Assembly (NCBI GenBank): GCA_027014125.1
Contig: JALWEI010000005.1
Span: 1-51,576, forward strand
Length of the DNA: 51,576 bases
Direction of reading: 5' to 3'
DNA from: Acidilobaceae archaeon
GTDB taxonomy: Archaea; Thermoproteota; Thermoprotei_A; Sulfolobales; Acidilobaceae
Shown: positions 25,020 to 32,615 of the stretch, in pieces
How positions within the stretch are numbered: the first letter of the stretch is position 1
How the letters are laid out: every line of letters starts with the position of its first letter
Notes under the pieces: generated by a model
Told to the model about the DNA's origin: nothing
Database searches by the model: none
What the model saw: the letters and a program-made list of their open reading frames with translations, nothing else
Translations under genes and position numbers: made by a program

Positions 25020-26192
25020 ATGATGAAGTCATACTCAATGCTAGAGCTGGAGAGGGTCGTCAGGAGGCACGCCATAGCTGCGATGAAGGCGGAGAGGGAG
25101 GGAGACCTAGAGGCTGCGCTCCACAACTGGAACAGGGCGGTGGAGGCACTCAAGAAGCTGATAGCATACCACCCCGACCACCCCCTGATAGAAATGTACC
25201 GCAACTACCTGGCCCAGTACGAGAGGAGGATCAAGAACCTGGAGTCCCGCCTGATCCCAGTCGGCGAGGGCGACGAGGAGGTACACGTAGAGGTCAGGGA
25301 CGAGAAGGGGGGCAACGGCCGCGCAGGCGGGGGAGAGGCCCCCTCGTTCGCGGTCAAGGAGAAGCCCAACGTGAGGTTCAGCGACATAGCCGGCCTGGAG
25401 GAGGCGAAGGAGGCCATAAGGGAGGCGATAATATACCCGATAAGGAGGCCGGACCTCTTCCCCCTAGGCTGGCCCCGCGGCATACTACTCTACGGCCCCC
25501 CGGGCACGGGGAAGACCATGCTAGCGGCGGCGGTAGCCAACGAGGTTGACGGGGAGTTCCTCTACATAGACGCGGCTAGCATAATGAGCAAGTGGCTGGG
25601 CGAGGGCGAGAAGAACGTGAAGAAGCTATTCGAGTACGCCAGGTCCAGGGCAAGGGAGGGAGTGCCAGTGGTGATATTCATAGACGAGATAGACGCCCTG
25701 CTGGGGGTGCACAGCAACGAGGTGGGCGGAGAGGTCAGGGTGAGGAACCAGTTCCTCAAGGAGATGGACGGCCTCCAGGATAAGAGCAGCAAGCTCCACG
25801 TATACGTGATCGGGGCAACGAACAAGCCCTGGGCCCTGGATGAGCCATTCATAAGGAGGTTCCAGAAGAGGATCTACGTGCCCCTACCCGACAAGGAGGC
25901 GAGGAAGCAGCTGCTCAAGCTGCTAACCAGGAAGATAAAGCTAGCCCCCGACGTGGACCTAGACAAGCTGGCCGACATGCTGGAGGGCTACTCCGGGAGC
26001 GACATAAAGGACATAGTACAGGACGCCTACATGATCACGGTAAAAGAGGTATTCAAGAACGGCGGAGGCGGGGACCCACGCCCCGTGACGATGAGGGACT
26101 TCGAGCTCGTACTCGAGAGGAGGAAGCCCAGCGTGGATCCGAGGACACTGAAGCTCTACGAGGAGTGGAGCCGCAGGTTCAGCGCAGTCTAG
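25020..26192 (+). CDS. cdvC: CdvC (Vps4-like AAA ATPase)
   Basis: 390 residues. N-terminal MIT domain (about 1-78, with EGDLEAALHNWNRAVEALKK). A disordered Gly/Glu linker leads to the AAA core: Walker A GPPGTGKT (159-166), Walker B IFIDEID (219-225), sensor 1 GATNKPW and the Arg-finger region PFIRRFQKRIYVPLP. It disassembles ESCRT-III polymers using ATP. It shares an operon with cdvB. ATGATG at 25020 offers two adjacent starts. Confidence 0.95.
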   Translation: MMKSYSMLELERVVRRHAIAAMKAEREGDLEAALHNWNRAVEALKKLIAYHPDHPLIEMYRNYLAQYERRIKNLESRLIPVGEGDEEVHVEVRDEKGGNGRAGGGEAPSFAVKEKPNVRFSDIAGLEEAKEAIREAIIYPIRRPDLFPLGWPRGILLYGPPGTGKTMLAAAVANEVDGEFLYIDAASIMSKWLGEGEKNVKKLFEYARSRAREGVPVVIFIDEIDALLGVHSNEVGGEVRVRNQFLKEMDGLQDKSSKLHVYVIGATNKPWALDEPFIRRFQKRIYVPLPDKEARKQLLKLLTRKIKLAPDVDLDKLADMLEGYSGSDIKDIVQDAYMITVKEVFKNGGGGDPRPVTMRDFELVLERRKPSVDPRTLKLYEEWSRRFSAV

Positions 26193-26230
26193 CCCCACCC
26201 CCTCCTTCACTGAAAATATTAACGGGCACA

Positions 26231-26242
26231 ATACTATTTATA
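26231..26242 (+). promoter_or_regulatory. TATA box for the small membrane protein gene
   Basis: ACTATTTATACT lies about 28-39 bases before ATG 26270. The predicted start near 26262 leaves almost no leader, which favours ATG 26270 over the in-frame ATG 26246. Confidence 0.5.
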
Positions 26243-26269
26243 CTAATGTATAAGGAGAGGAGCAGGGAT

Positions 26270-26647
26270 ATGGAAGCCCAACCCCCAGAAAGGGCGGAGA
26301 GGCCCCTAGGAGTCACGATCCTCGCAGTCCTCGCAGCCATCTCAGGAATCCTAATGCTACTGGCAGCACTGGCACTAGCAAGCCTAGGCATACTAGCAGG
26401 CCCAGCCGCTATAATCCCCGCTGGCCTAGGCTCCGGGGTGCTACTAGTCCTAGCCCTCCTCTACCTAATCGTAGCCTACGGCCTATGGAACGGCCAAACC
26501 TGGGCCTGGTGGCTCTCCATAATACTGGCAGCCATAGACCTGGTAGGCGCCCTGCTGGCACTCAACATAGTAAGCCTAGTCATAGCAGCAGTGATACTAT
26601 GGTACCTAACCCGAGGCCACGTCAAGGAGTACTTCAACGTGGCCTAA
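26270..26647 (+). CDS. Small polytopic membrane protein (DUF2127-like)
   Basis: 125 residues with four hydrophobic stretches: LGVTILAVLAAISGILMLL, a Gly/Ala-rich helix with IIPAGLGSGVLLVLALLYLI, TWAWWLSIILAAIDLVGALL and IVSLVIAAVILWYL. The pattern PLGVTILAVL and LIVAYGLWNGQTWAWWLSI resembles DUF2127-type proteins. Function unknown. It is downstream of cdvBC but has its own TATA box, so a link with division is not implied. The 3' end overlaps the convergent deacetylase gene by 14 bases. Confidence 0.7.
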   Translation: MEAQPPERAERPLGVTILAVLAAISGILMLLAALALASLGILAGPAAIIPAGLGSGVLLVLALLYLIVAYGLWNGQTWAWWLSIILAAIDLVGALLALNIVSLVIAAVILWYLTRGHVKEYFNVA

Positions 26648-27623
26648 CAGCCTCCCACCTCCCCCACACGTCCCCGCCACTACTAGTAGCCTCGTCCCCC
26701 ACCGGGTCATCCTGGCCGAGTAGCCCGGCTATGAACGCTGGAGCGCCCCTCTCCAGTCCAGCCCCGTAGCCTCCCTCCAGGACCGCCACGACACGGTACC
26801 TCGAGGCCAGCCCGCCTAGCCTGTGGAAGCTTGCCGAGGTTAGCCTGAGCCTAGCGAAGCTATTATCACCCCTATACGCGTCGAAACCAGCGGAGACGAC
26901 CAGGTACTCGGGGCCCCACTCCTCCAGTACATCCTCCACAAGCCCAAGAGCATCCCTGTACACATCATCACCCGCCCCCGGGGGCAGGTTAATGTTAACC
27001 AGGTTCCCCCCACCACGTAGCCCAGGGTCGCCTGTCCAGGGGTATATCGTCCTATAATCCTGGTGCAGGTCAACATGAAGTATACTAGGCCTCTCCAGGA
27101 GTATCTCCTGCGTCCCATTCCCATGATGCACGTCAAAATCCAGCACCGCTACCCTACCCCTCTCAGCAAGCATATCGGCAAGGAGCGCCGCGGTATTCAC
27201 GAGGCAGAAGCCCTGCGTGGGAGCCCCCAGCCCGGGGCCTGCAACCCCGGCATGGTGGCCCGGTGGGCGGCCAGCTATAAACACTGGGCCCCCATCCACC
27301 AGGTCCAGGGATGCAAGCGCCGCCCCGGCCAGGGCCTGTATGGCCTGCATCGTCCCCGGGGACACATAGGTATCAGGATCAATGAAGAACGTGTCAAGAA
27401 CCATCTCCAACTCGTTCACAAGCTCATCAATATACAGGCTGTCATGAACCCTCCTAAACAACCCCACATCTGCAAGCCTAGGAGAAACACGCTCCACCAC
27501 ACCCCAGAGCCCGTAAGACTTCAACCCGCGAGACAAAAGCTCGAGGCGCACCGGAGACTCGGGGTGGCCAGATCCAGCGGGAGGCTCATGCATCCTAAAG
27601 TACATGTGCCAAACCAGGTACAA
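26634..27623 (-). CDS. HDAC-family (AcuC-like) zinc deacetylase
   Basis: 329 residues. Motifs in order: HPESPVRLELLSRGL near the N-terminus, RPPGHHAG (119-126, catalytic His pair), DFDVHHGNGT (162-171, zinc Asp and His), and SAGFDAYRGD (zinc Asp about 248). All key residues are present, so it should be an active deacetylase, on protein lysines, polyamines or acetoin-type substrates. A badly decayed homologue lies at 35500-36213, also upstream of a tRNA-Arg copy. The start is TTG 27623, which includes the first beta strand (YLVWH). Confidence 0.92.
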   Translation of the reverse strand: MYLVWHMYFRMHEPPAGSGHPESPVRLELLSRGLKSYGLWGVVERVSPRLADVGLFRRVHDSLYIDELVNELEMVLDTFFIDPDTYVSPGTMQAIQALAGAALASLDLVDGGPVFIAGRPPGHHAGVAGPGLGAPTQGFCLVNTAALLADMLAERGRVAVLDFDVHHGNGTQEILLERPSILHVDLHQDYRTIYPWTGDPGLRGGGNLVNINLPPGAGDDVYRDALGLVEDVLEEWGPEYLVVSAGFDAYRGDNSFARLRLTSASFHRLGGLASRYRVVAVLEGGYGAGLERGAPAFIAGLLGQDDPVGDEATSSGGDVWGRWEAVRPR

Positions 27624-27706
27624 CCCCCTAACCCACCCCCACTACACGCAAAGCCCCAGGCAAACAATAATAACACACCCAACAAAACAGCCAAGACAGG
27701 GAGCAA

Positions 27707-27785
27707 GGGCCCGTAGCCTAGCCAGGACAAGGGCGCCGGCCTCCGGAGCCGGAGGTCCCGGGTTCAAATCCCGGCGGGCCCGCCA
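27707..27785 (+). tRNA. tRNA-Arg (anticodon CCG), intact copy
   Basis: A perfect cloverleaf: acceptor GGGCCCG/CGGGCCC, anticodon stem CCGGC/GCCGG with loop CTCCGGA (anticodon CCG, reading CGG), T arm CCGGG-TTCAAAT-CCCGG, discriminator G and encoded CCA. A fragment (29122-29168) and a degenerate full-length relative (36280-36360) lie downstream in the same orientation. Confidence 0.95.
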
Positions 27786-27915
27786 CAAACACCACTAAGT
27801 CATTATTAATCTATGCGGGAAAGGTATAGATAAACGAGACCACAGAACGCGGCCGAGGCTCCTCGCAGGTCTGATAATCTCAGTGGCATTGCAATGAAGT
27901 CATTAGTGCCTTTAT

Positions 27916-28230
27916 TTATGATTCGTAGAATATTTTGTATATTTGCGCGTGCTCTTCTTTCTCCAGGAGGTATTGTCCGTCCTCCGGATAGTATTTGGCC
28001 TTCCACGGGTCTCTGCCTGTAAAGCATTCCATGGCCTCGATGGAGTCCCATATTGTTATAAGGAGGAAATGAAACACCTCGCCCTCGTCTCTCCTAGTGA
28101 AGACGGCCTTCCTCAGGCCGGGTACGCTTTCATAGTCTGGGACAGCCCTTTCTATGAGGAATTTCTCACACTCGTCTGCCACACTCCGCCTAGTAACACC
28201 GTGCCAGATCCTGACAAAACCCAGCAACAC
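27916..28230 (-). CDS. ABM-like (dimeric ferredoxin-fold) protein
   Basis: 104 residues from GTG 28230, chosen because GGGGGTG stands just upstream. The sequence VRIWHGVTRRSVADECEKFL, then PGLRKAVFTRRDEGEVFHF, then IWDSIEAMECFTGRDPWKAKYYPED follows the pattern of antibiotic-biosynthesis monooxygenase domain proteins: a W at the start, a PG turn, W-x-S-x-E-A-x-x-F. Such proteins can be oxygenases, heme-degrading enzymes or simple ligand binders; the function here is unknown. Confidence 0.75.
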   Translation of the reverse strand: MLLGFVRIWHGVTRRSVADECEKFLIERAVPDYESVPGLRKAVFTRRDEGEVFHFLLITIWDSIEAMECFTGRDPWKAKYYPEDGQYLLEKEEHAQIYKIFYES

Positions 28231-28327
28231 TAAGCACACCCCCGCTTGGATACCTGCAGGGCTACAGATTTATTATCTCCATAACTATCGGGAAATAATA
28301 TTAGACTGCCTCGGCACGATTCTCTCC

Positions 28328-28771
28328 TTAGGGGAGAACTGCTAGCCAGGGCACCCGCTTGAAGTCCTCGTCAAACGTTAGGATCCTCTCTATACCGTAG
28401 TGCTTGCAGGTGAGTGCTATTATAGCGTCGCTGGGTAGTAGCCTGTAGTTGAGTAGCGTTTCGTAGAGCTCCTTCTCTGTATAGATGCTTTGGACTAGTC
28501 TTATGTCGAGCCTTTTGATCAGCTCTTCGACAGCGTGTACGACCTCCCCTGGATAACCGTGTTTCCTTATCCATTTCCTGGCAGAGTAAGCTCCCTTGAC
28601 GCCGTGCCTGTGCTCTAGGTAGTGGAGTGTCGAGGTGTAGATTAGCTCGTTGTGCACAATCGTGTCTACCACGTACTCTCCCGGGTTGTCATCGAGTAGT
28701 GTTAGCGCTTCCTCTGTGAGGCTGGTCTTATGGAGTATGTGATAGAGAATATTTGTATCTAGGAGGATCAT
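28328..28771 (-). CDS. vapC: VapC toxin (PIN-domain ribonuclease)
   Basis: About 147 residues. PIN-domain acidic residues are visible: MILLDTNILYH (first Asp), VHNELIY (Glu), LPSDAIIAL (Asp) and ILTFDEDFKRV (last acidic pair). It should cleave RNA when free of antitoxin. The start ATG 28771 overlaps the vapB stop as ATGA, so the two are translationally coupled; an ATG three codons earlier is possible. Confidence 0.92.
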   Translation of the reverse strand: MILLDTNILYHILHKTSLTEEALTLLDDNPGEYVVDTIVHNELIYTSTLHYLEHRHGVKGAYSARKWIRKHGYPGEVVHAVEELIKRLDIRLVQSIYTEKELYETLLNYRLLPSDAIIALTCKHYGIERILTFDEDFKRVPWLAVLP

Positions 28772-28965
28772 TGCCGCCATGCCTCCTCAAGGTACCTCTC
28801 CAGCTCCTCCTCGCTAGACTCTCCTAGTATACCGACGAGATCCTTTAGCCTCTCCCGGACACTCCTCTCAATCTTTATTCTAACCTCCTCGCCCTCCCTT
28901 AGATCCAATGGCTCCAGCGGCCTAAGCACACCCCTCTCATACTTGACCCTGACTACTTTTGACAA
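28768..28965 (-). CDS. vapB: VapB-type antitoxin
   Basis: 65 residues from TTG 28965. KVVRVKYERGVLRPLEPLDL followed by REGEEVRIKIE is the standard start of the archaeal AF2212/DUF104-type antitoxin family, usually upstream of VapC. The C-terminal helix (SSEEELERYLEEAWRQ) is the likely toxin-binding part. It overlaps vapC by 4 bases. Confidence 0.88.
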   Translation of the reverse strand: MSKVVRVKYERGVLRPLEPLDLREGEEVRIKIERSVRERLKDLVGILGESSEEELERYLEEAWRQ

Positions 28966-29327
28966 CCGTGTCTCCCTCCTTACATGTGGATAATGGGGCC
29001 TCTAAGCTTTTCCCTCCTCGTATGTTGCATTCTTATCGGACCTGAGATTCAAGGCGGATTCTCATGTTTGGGTGAATGTTGCATTCACCCATGGATCCGT
29101 GAAACCTGGGTATTTAAGTGTTGGCCTCCGGAGCCGCAGGGGTCCCCAGGTTCAAGCTCGCGGCGACCTGTCACTAGATACCCCCATATATGGCCTTCCT
29201 ATTCTAAAGAGCTAAAGAGTAGGATCTATAGTACTAAGTCAAAGCTACAATCTAAGTTAGTTTTTACTTCAGAACAAGAATTACAGAATCACTTTGAGCC
29301 GCGGCACCCGTTTGAAGTCCTCACCTG
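28966..29327. other. Gene-free stretch holding a hairpin and decayed repeats
   Basis: This 362-base interval contains no convincing gene. It holds two copies of ATGTTGCATTC (about 29021 and 29076), a perfect 9-bp hairpin at 29070-29090 (GGGTGAATG and CATTCACCC around TTG), a tRNA-Arg fragment (29122-29168) and the start of a vapC remnant (29296-29362). It reads as a scar left by duplication or element insertion. Confidence 0.6.
29122..29168 (+). pseudogene. tRNA-Arg(CCG) fragment
   Basis: GGCCTCCGGAGCC matches the anticodon arm of the intact tRNA-Arg (27707-27785) exactly, followed by a recognisable but damaged T arm (AGGTTCAAGCTCGCGGCG against GGGTTCAAATCCCGGCG). The 5' half (acceptor and D arm) is absent and the 3' acceptor strand is not complementary to anything nearby, so it cannot be a working tRNA. 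Confidence 0.75.
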
Positions 29328-29362
29328 ATGCTAGCATCTCCTATACTTCTATGCCTGCAAGT
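29296..29362 (-). pseudogene. 3' fragment of a vapC-like gene
   Basis: Read on the minus strand, this gives LAGIEV, a stop, then EMLASGEDFKRVPRL. This aligns with the last part of the intact VapC (YGIERILTFDEDFKRVPWL). The DNA match to 28340-28410 includes CACCCG, TTGAAGTCCTC and CTGCA blocks. The order tRNA-Arg fragment then vapC 3' end mirrors the intact order at 27707-28400, as if a second copy had collapsed. Confidence 0.7.
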
Positions 29363-29762
29363 TTTAAGACTGCTTGAGCATAGTTTGGTTTTGGTACCAG
29401 TCAGCAAACTTAATTGTCTTGGCAAGGGTGCACTCCTTGCATTGAGGATCATGGAGGACAGGAATCCAGGCTCCAGTGAAGAGTTGCTTAAGGGGGCCGG
29501 AAGTCTAGTAGATGAGAGCCTGCTGGAGGAGAAGTTTAGCATACTCACGCTAGCCGGTTACGGCATGATAGTTCCCAGCACTGGCAAGGATCCTAGTGAT
29601 GCCGCAAAAGCCGTCATGACGATTATAGAATATCTCAACAACATGACGTTTAGGCTATCTGCAACAAAGGCTGTAGATGCAAAGCTAGGTCAAGCACCCT
29701 CAACATTGAACGAAGTAGCTAAAGTAGCAGAAACTCTCTGCACTATATATAAGTTATCTTAA
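29328..29762 (+). CDS. Hypothetical protein, possibly a truncated remnant
   Basis: An open frame of up to 144 codons. The first part (to about residue 20) overlaps the vapC remnant and is unlikely to be original coding. From about residue 30 the sequence looks like a real helical protein (ALLALRIMEDRNPGSSEELL, KDPSDAAKAVMTIIEYLNNM). The start is unclear; ATG 29451 would give 103 residues. I do not recognise it. It may be the tail of a longer gene cut by the rearrangement. Confidence 0.4.
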   Translation: MLASPILLCLQVLRLLEHSLVLVPVSKLNCLGKGALLALRIMEDRNPGSSEELLKGAGSLVDESLLEEKFSILTLAGYGMIVPSTGKDPSDAAKAVMTIIEYLNNMTFRLSATKAVDAKLGQAPSTLNEVAKVAETLCTIYKLS

Positions 29763-30178
29763 TTCTAATATAATTTTCTTGTAAATATATTAAATTTACT
29801 ATTAAATATTACTTATATGACACTACTTATATGTCTTAAGATATTAAAAAGTGTATTAAGGTGAGTAAAATAATGTCTTCGATTACCTTCAAATGAGTTT
29901 AGTAATTGTAGTTTTAAATCTTTTTCACTACTTAACCTGAAGCTGTTAGTCATAAATCTTAATCAGCGATTATCATGTAAGACACCGTGGAAGTTTGTAT
30001 GTTGTACCAATTCATGAGCAAATGTAGCCTTGGTTTTATGGCATTGGTCTCTAGGTTGGGCTACCATGGAGTGCGCAATCCCTGGCCACTATCCGGTTGA
30101 AGATAATCAATAGGGAGTAAGTTTTTATGCTTTAATGCCTTAAGTTTCTCAGCGAGCCATCAATCATCAAAAGTAATC
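29763..30178. other. A+T-rich intergenic region
   Basis: A 416-base gap without a gene. Two direct copies of ACTTATATG (29811-29819 and 29824-29832) sit in very A/T-rich DNA. Short T-tracts (for example near 29930) could end transcription of the plus-strand frame or of the HerA operon, whose last codon is at 30179. I see no tRNA or clear structured RNA. Confidence 0.4.
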
Positions 30179-31588
30179 TTAGATAATGTCCATTACATCA
30201 CTTAGATTCTTAGCTATAGGCAGGCTGTTCTCGCTAATTGTCCTTCTTTTCAGGCGTTCAAGTAATGGCCTAGCCCGCTTATTATAGAGTAGCTTTAAGG
30301 CCTCAAGCACTACCTTGTCTATGGCATCGTCGCCGGTTAGAAATTGTTGTCGAACAAACATTTCTCTACCACGTCTTTCTAACTCTAATATTCCTAAGCG
30401 TTCGAGCCGCTTAAACTCACGAGTATTGACTGTTTTGAAGCTACTTAACTCTCGAAGTTCAGAGTAACTGAGCCATCTTTGCTCTCTCGCTAGGACATAG
30501 ACATGCGCAATTGTTGACGGGGCTGTGCCTGCGAGGATTAGTACAAGTCGTATCAAGATTTCTAAGGCCCTCTGACTTGGAATAGTTACAACTTCCTTTT
30601 TACGCTCGTGCCCATCAGTTCTATCTTTCAAGGTATTAGGGATACTACCTTCAATAATATAATGGTGGCTAGGTTCATGATGAATGCTTTGTATAGCGTT
30701 CGTCTGTAACTCGATCATGGACAAGATGTGCTCTAAAAGGGATCGGTCAATGCTTCTTAGTTGAAAGTTCATCTTAGAATAAGCATTTGGCGTATAGCCT
30801 AGATGGATTGTTTGGCGTTTTCTCACCTTTACCTTTCTAACATATATACCATCATAGAACAATGCTTCGCCAACGTCTAGCTTAGGTACAACGTCTTCTA
30901 CTTCTCTAGGATTCAGGGGAAGCAGCTCTTTGTACACACGTAGATCAGCTGGATGCATGACCTTGTGCAACACGTAGTACTCTGCTTGTGATAGAACATC
31001 CTTGTCTACCTTCGCACTCCGTTGTGAAACCATTATCAAGCCTAGTCCACGTTTTCTTCCACGCAGTGCTATACGAACTAACACATTCTTTACAGAACTA
31101 GAATACCCTTGAGGAATGAATTCATGTGCTTCTTCTATTACAAGAAATAATGGACGTCTATACAACTTTGAGCTTCTCCATACTTCTTCTAAGAAGGCAT
31201 TGAGATATTCGCTGTAATCATCGACTATGAATTCCGATAAATCTATAACAGCGGGAAGATAGATATCAAGGAGTGCTCTTGCAAGCCGAGATGCCTGCTC
31301 GCTATCACTGATATCAAGTGGTATATCAGCCTTCTCATCTGCTGACACTATAAGGGTATCATAATTCTCTCGAAGGGTCCAATATTCTCCGTCGATATCA
31401 AGCACTATAACTGGTATCCCTTTCATGAGAAGCTCTTCTATAAATACAGCAGCAGTATTAGTCTTGCCTGAACCTCTTACACCAAGTATTGCAATAGCCT
31501 TTCCATAGATATTTTCAAGCCTTATACCATCGTGTTCAACAAATATCCCCAGAACATTACTAGTTATATTGTTTTTGTTCTTTTCCAC
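30179..31588 (-). CDS. HerA/DUF87-type ATPase
   Basis: 469 residues from GTG 31588 (GAGGG upstream). ATPase motifs: Walker A GVRGSGKT (36-43), VLDIDGEYW (62-70), Walker B LFLVIEEAHEF (147-157), then ALRGRKRGLGLIMVSQRSAK (sensor/Arg region typical of HerA/FtsK helicases) and LSQAEYYVLHKV. The C-terminal third (about 330-469) carries a predicted winged helix (YSELRELSSFKTVNTREFKR). HerA-family pumps move DNA; they also occur in viruses, plasmids and defence systems. There is no NurA nuclease gene here, so it is not the standard HerA-NurA repair pair. It is the last gene of the A/T-rich operon. Confidence 0.88.
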   Translation of the reverse strand: MEKNKNNITSNVLGIFVEHDGIRLENIYGKAIAILGVRGSGKTNTAAVFIEELLMKGIPVIVLDIDGEYWTLRENYDTLIVSADEKADIPLDISDSEQASRLARALLDIYLPAVIDLSEFIVDDYSEYLNAFLEEVWRSSKLYRRPLFLVIEEAHEFIPQGYSSSVKNVLVRIALRGRKRGLGLIMVSQRSAKVDKDVLSQAEYYVLHKVMHPADLRVYKELLPLNPREVEDVVPKLDVGEALFYDGIYVRKVKVRKRQTIHLGYTPNAYSKMNFQLRSIDRSLLEHILSMIELQTNAIQSIHHEPSHHYIIEGSIPNTLKDRTDGHERKKEVVTIPSQRALEILIRLVLILAGTAPSTIAHVYVLAREQRWLSYSELRELSSFKTVNTREFKRLERLGILELERRGREMFVRQQFLTGDDAIDKVVLEALKLLYNKRARPLLERLKRRTISENSLPIAKNLSDVMDII

Positions 31589-32138
31589 TAAGCATCCCTC
31601 TTACAAGTTCCTCTCCTTTTCTCGTGATATAGTAATTATTAGACTCTATATCTCGTGCTATATATCCCTTCTTATTAACAGCATTATTAAAGTCTCTGCT
31701 AAGATTAGCAGGAACCTTCAGTCCAACAGCCCTAAAGTAATCCTTAACCTCCTTAGTTGAGAATTTTTTCTTATTCTCATAGTGCTTCATATAATAAGCA
31801 AATACTGTTATCCATTCAGCATTAGACTTAGGCTCATTACTTAACATATTAACGAAATCACTTAGACTAGTCTCTTCTTTATCCTTACTGGCTTTAATGT
31901 CTCCTAATGTTTGGCTAAGTTCGGGAACAACCGCAGGAGTAGATGTTTCTAATTTTCTACCTGCATGGGAAGAAACAACACCTATACCACGACTACCATA
32001 AAACGTTAAAAGATATCTATAGGTTTCTATGAAGGCATCCTTCTTGTACTCTGTGGGCAAGGTATTCACTATGTCAATAGCTAGAGAGGCTAGTTTCTTC
32101 AATCTCTCCGCTATTTCCTTGATTTCGTCTTCTTGCAT
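31560..32138 (-). CDS. Winged-helix-type protein B2 of the HerA operon
   Basis: About 192 residues from ATG 32138 (GGAGG 8 bases upstream; GTG 32144 also possible). N-terminal helical part with KKDAFIETYRYLLTFYG, a polar linker, then EWITVFAYYMKHYENKKKFS and a helix-turn-helix-like tail: KVPANLSRDFNNAVNKKGYI, NNYYITRKGEELV. It is clearly paralogous to the protein at 33511-34042 (same DAFIETY, EWITVFAYY and PAN-SRD blocks). Function unknown. It overlaps the HerA gene start by 29 bases and follows the 32141-32575 gene, so the genes are tightly coupled. Confidence 0.75.
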   Translation of the reverse strand: MQEDEIKEIAERLKKLASLAIDIVNTLPTEYKKDAFIETYRYLLTFYGSRGIGVVSSHAGRKLETSTPAVVPELSQTLGDIKASKDKEETSLSDFVNMLSNEPKSNAEWITVFAYYMKHYENKKKFSTKEVKDYFRAVGLKVPANLSRDFNNAVNKKGYIARDIESNNYYITRKGEELVRGMLSGKEQKQYN

Positions 32139-32140
32139 AC

Positions 32141-32575
32141 TCACTTCCTCCTGTTATTCCCTGTACACTTTCTTTTAGAATTTATTATTCTCTTAGCAAT
32201 ATTCTCGATAAGGGAAGTATTTATTGAATAATAGCCGCGTGCCTTCGGTATAACATATTTTTCCTTAGCAAGCCGTGATAGTTCTGAACGTACGGTATTA
32301 TAATTTATTCCTAGCTTCTCTGAGAGTTCTTTAACAGACACTGTATCGGTTTCACGCCATCCAATAATACTCATAGCCTTGTAGCCTAAAAGCCCTATGA
32401 GTATCTTATCTGCTGCACTGACCTTACACTCACTGAGGAGAGAACCTATAACTAGTTCCTTTGTACTCTCATCTAAGCCTATAAATCCCTCTAGAGCATT
32501 CTCCATAAGTTCCTCTACTTTCTTATTCGTGTTTACACGTAGTCGAGCAAACTTTATCTCTTCAAATTCAGCCAA
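32141..32575 (-). CDS. Winged-helix protein A2 of the HerA operon
   Basis: About 144 residues from TTG 32575; GGAGGTGG lies 4 bases before it, which decides this start over the upstream TTG 32596. The C-terminal half is a winged helix: TVSVKELSEKLGINYNTVRS, ELSRLAKEKYVIPKARGYYS. The N-terminal half is helical with DKILIGLLGYKAMSII. It has the same layout as the protein at 34032-34544. It probably binds DNA; whether it regulates the operon or serves as a structural subunit is unknown. Confidence 0.75.
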   Translation of the reverse strand: MAEFEEIKFARLRVNTNKKVEELMENALEGFIGLDESTKELVIGSLLSECKVSAADKILIGLLGYKAMSIIGWRETDTVSVKELSEKLGINYNTVRSELSRLAKEKYVIPKARGYYSINTSLIENIAKRIINSKRKCTGNNRRK

Positions 32576-32615
32576 GGTACCACCTCCACACCCCAATATA
32601 TTTATAAAAATAGTT

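Noticed and set aside
27063-27716. 217-codon plus-strand frame opposite the deacetylase
   Set aside because: The opposite strand encodes a complete HDAC with all catalytic motifs; this frame has a composition-driven Pro/His/Arg-rich translation and runs into the tRNA gene.
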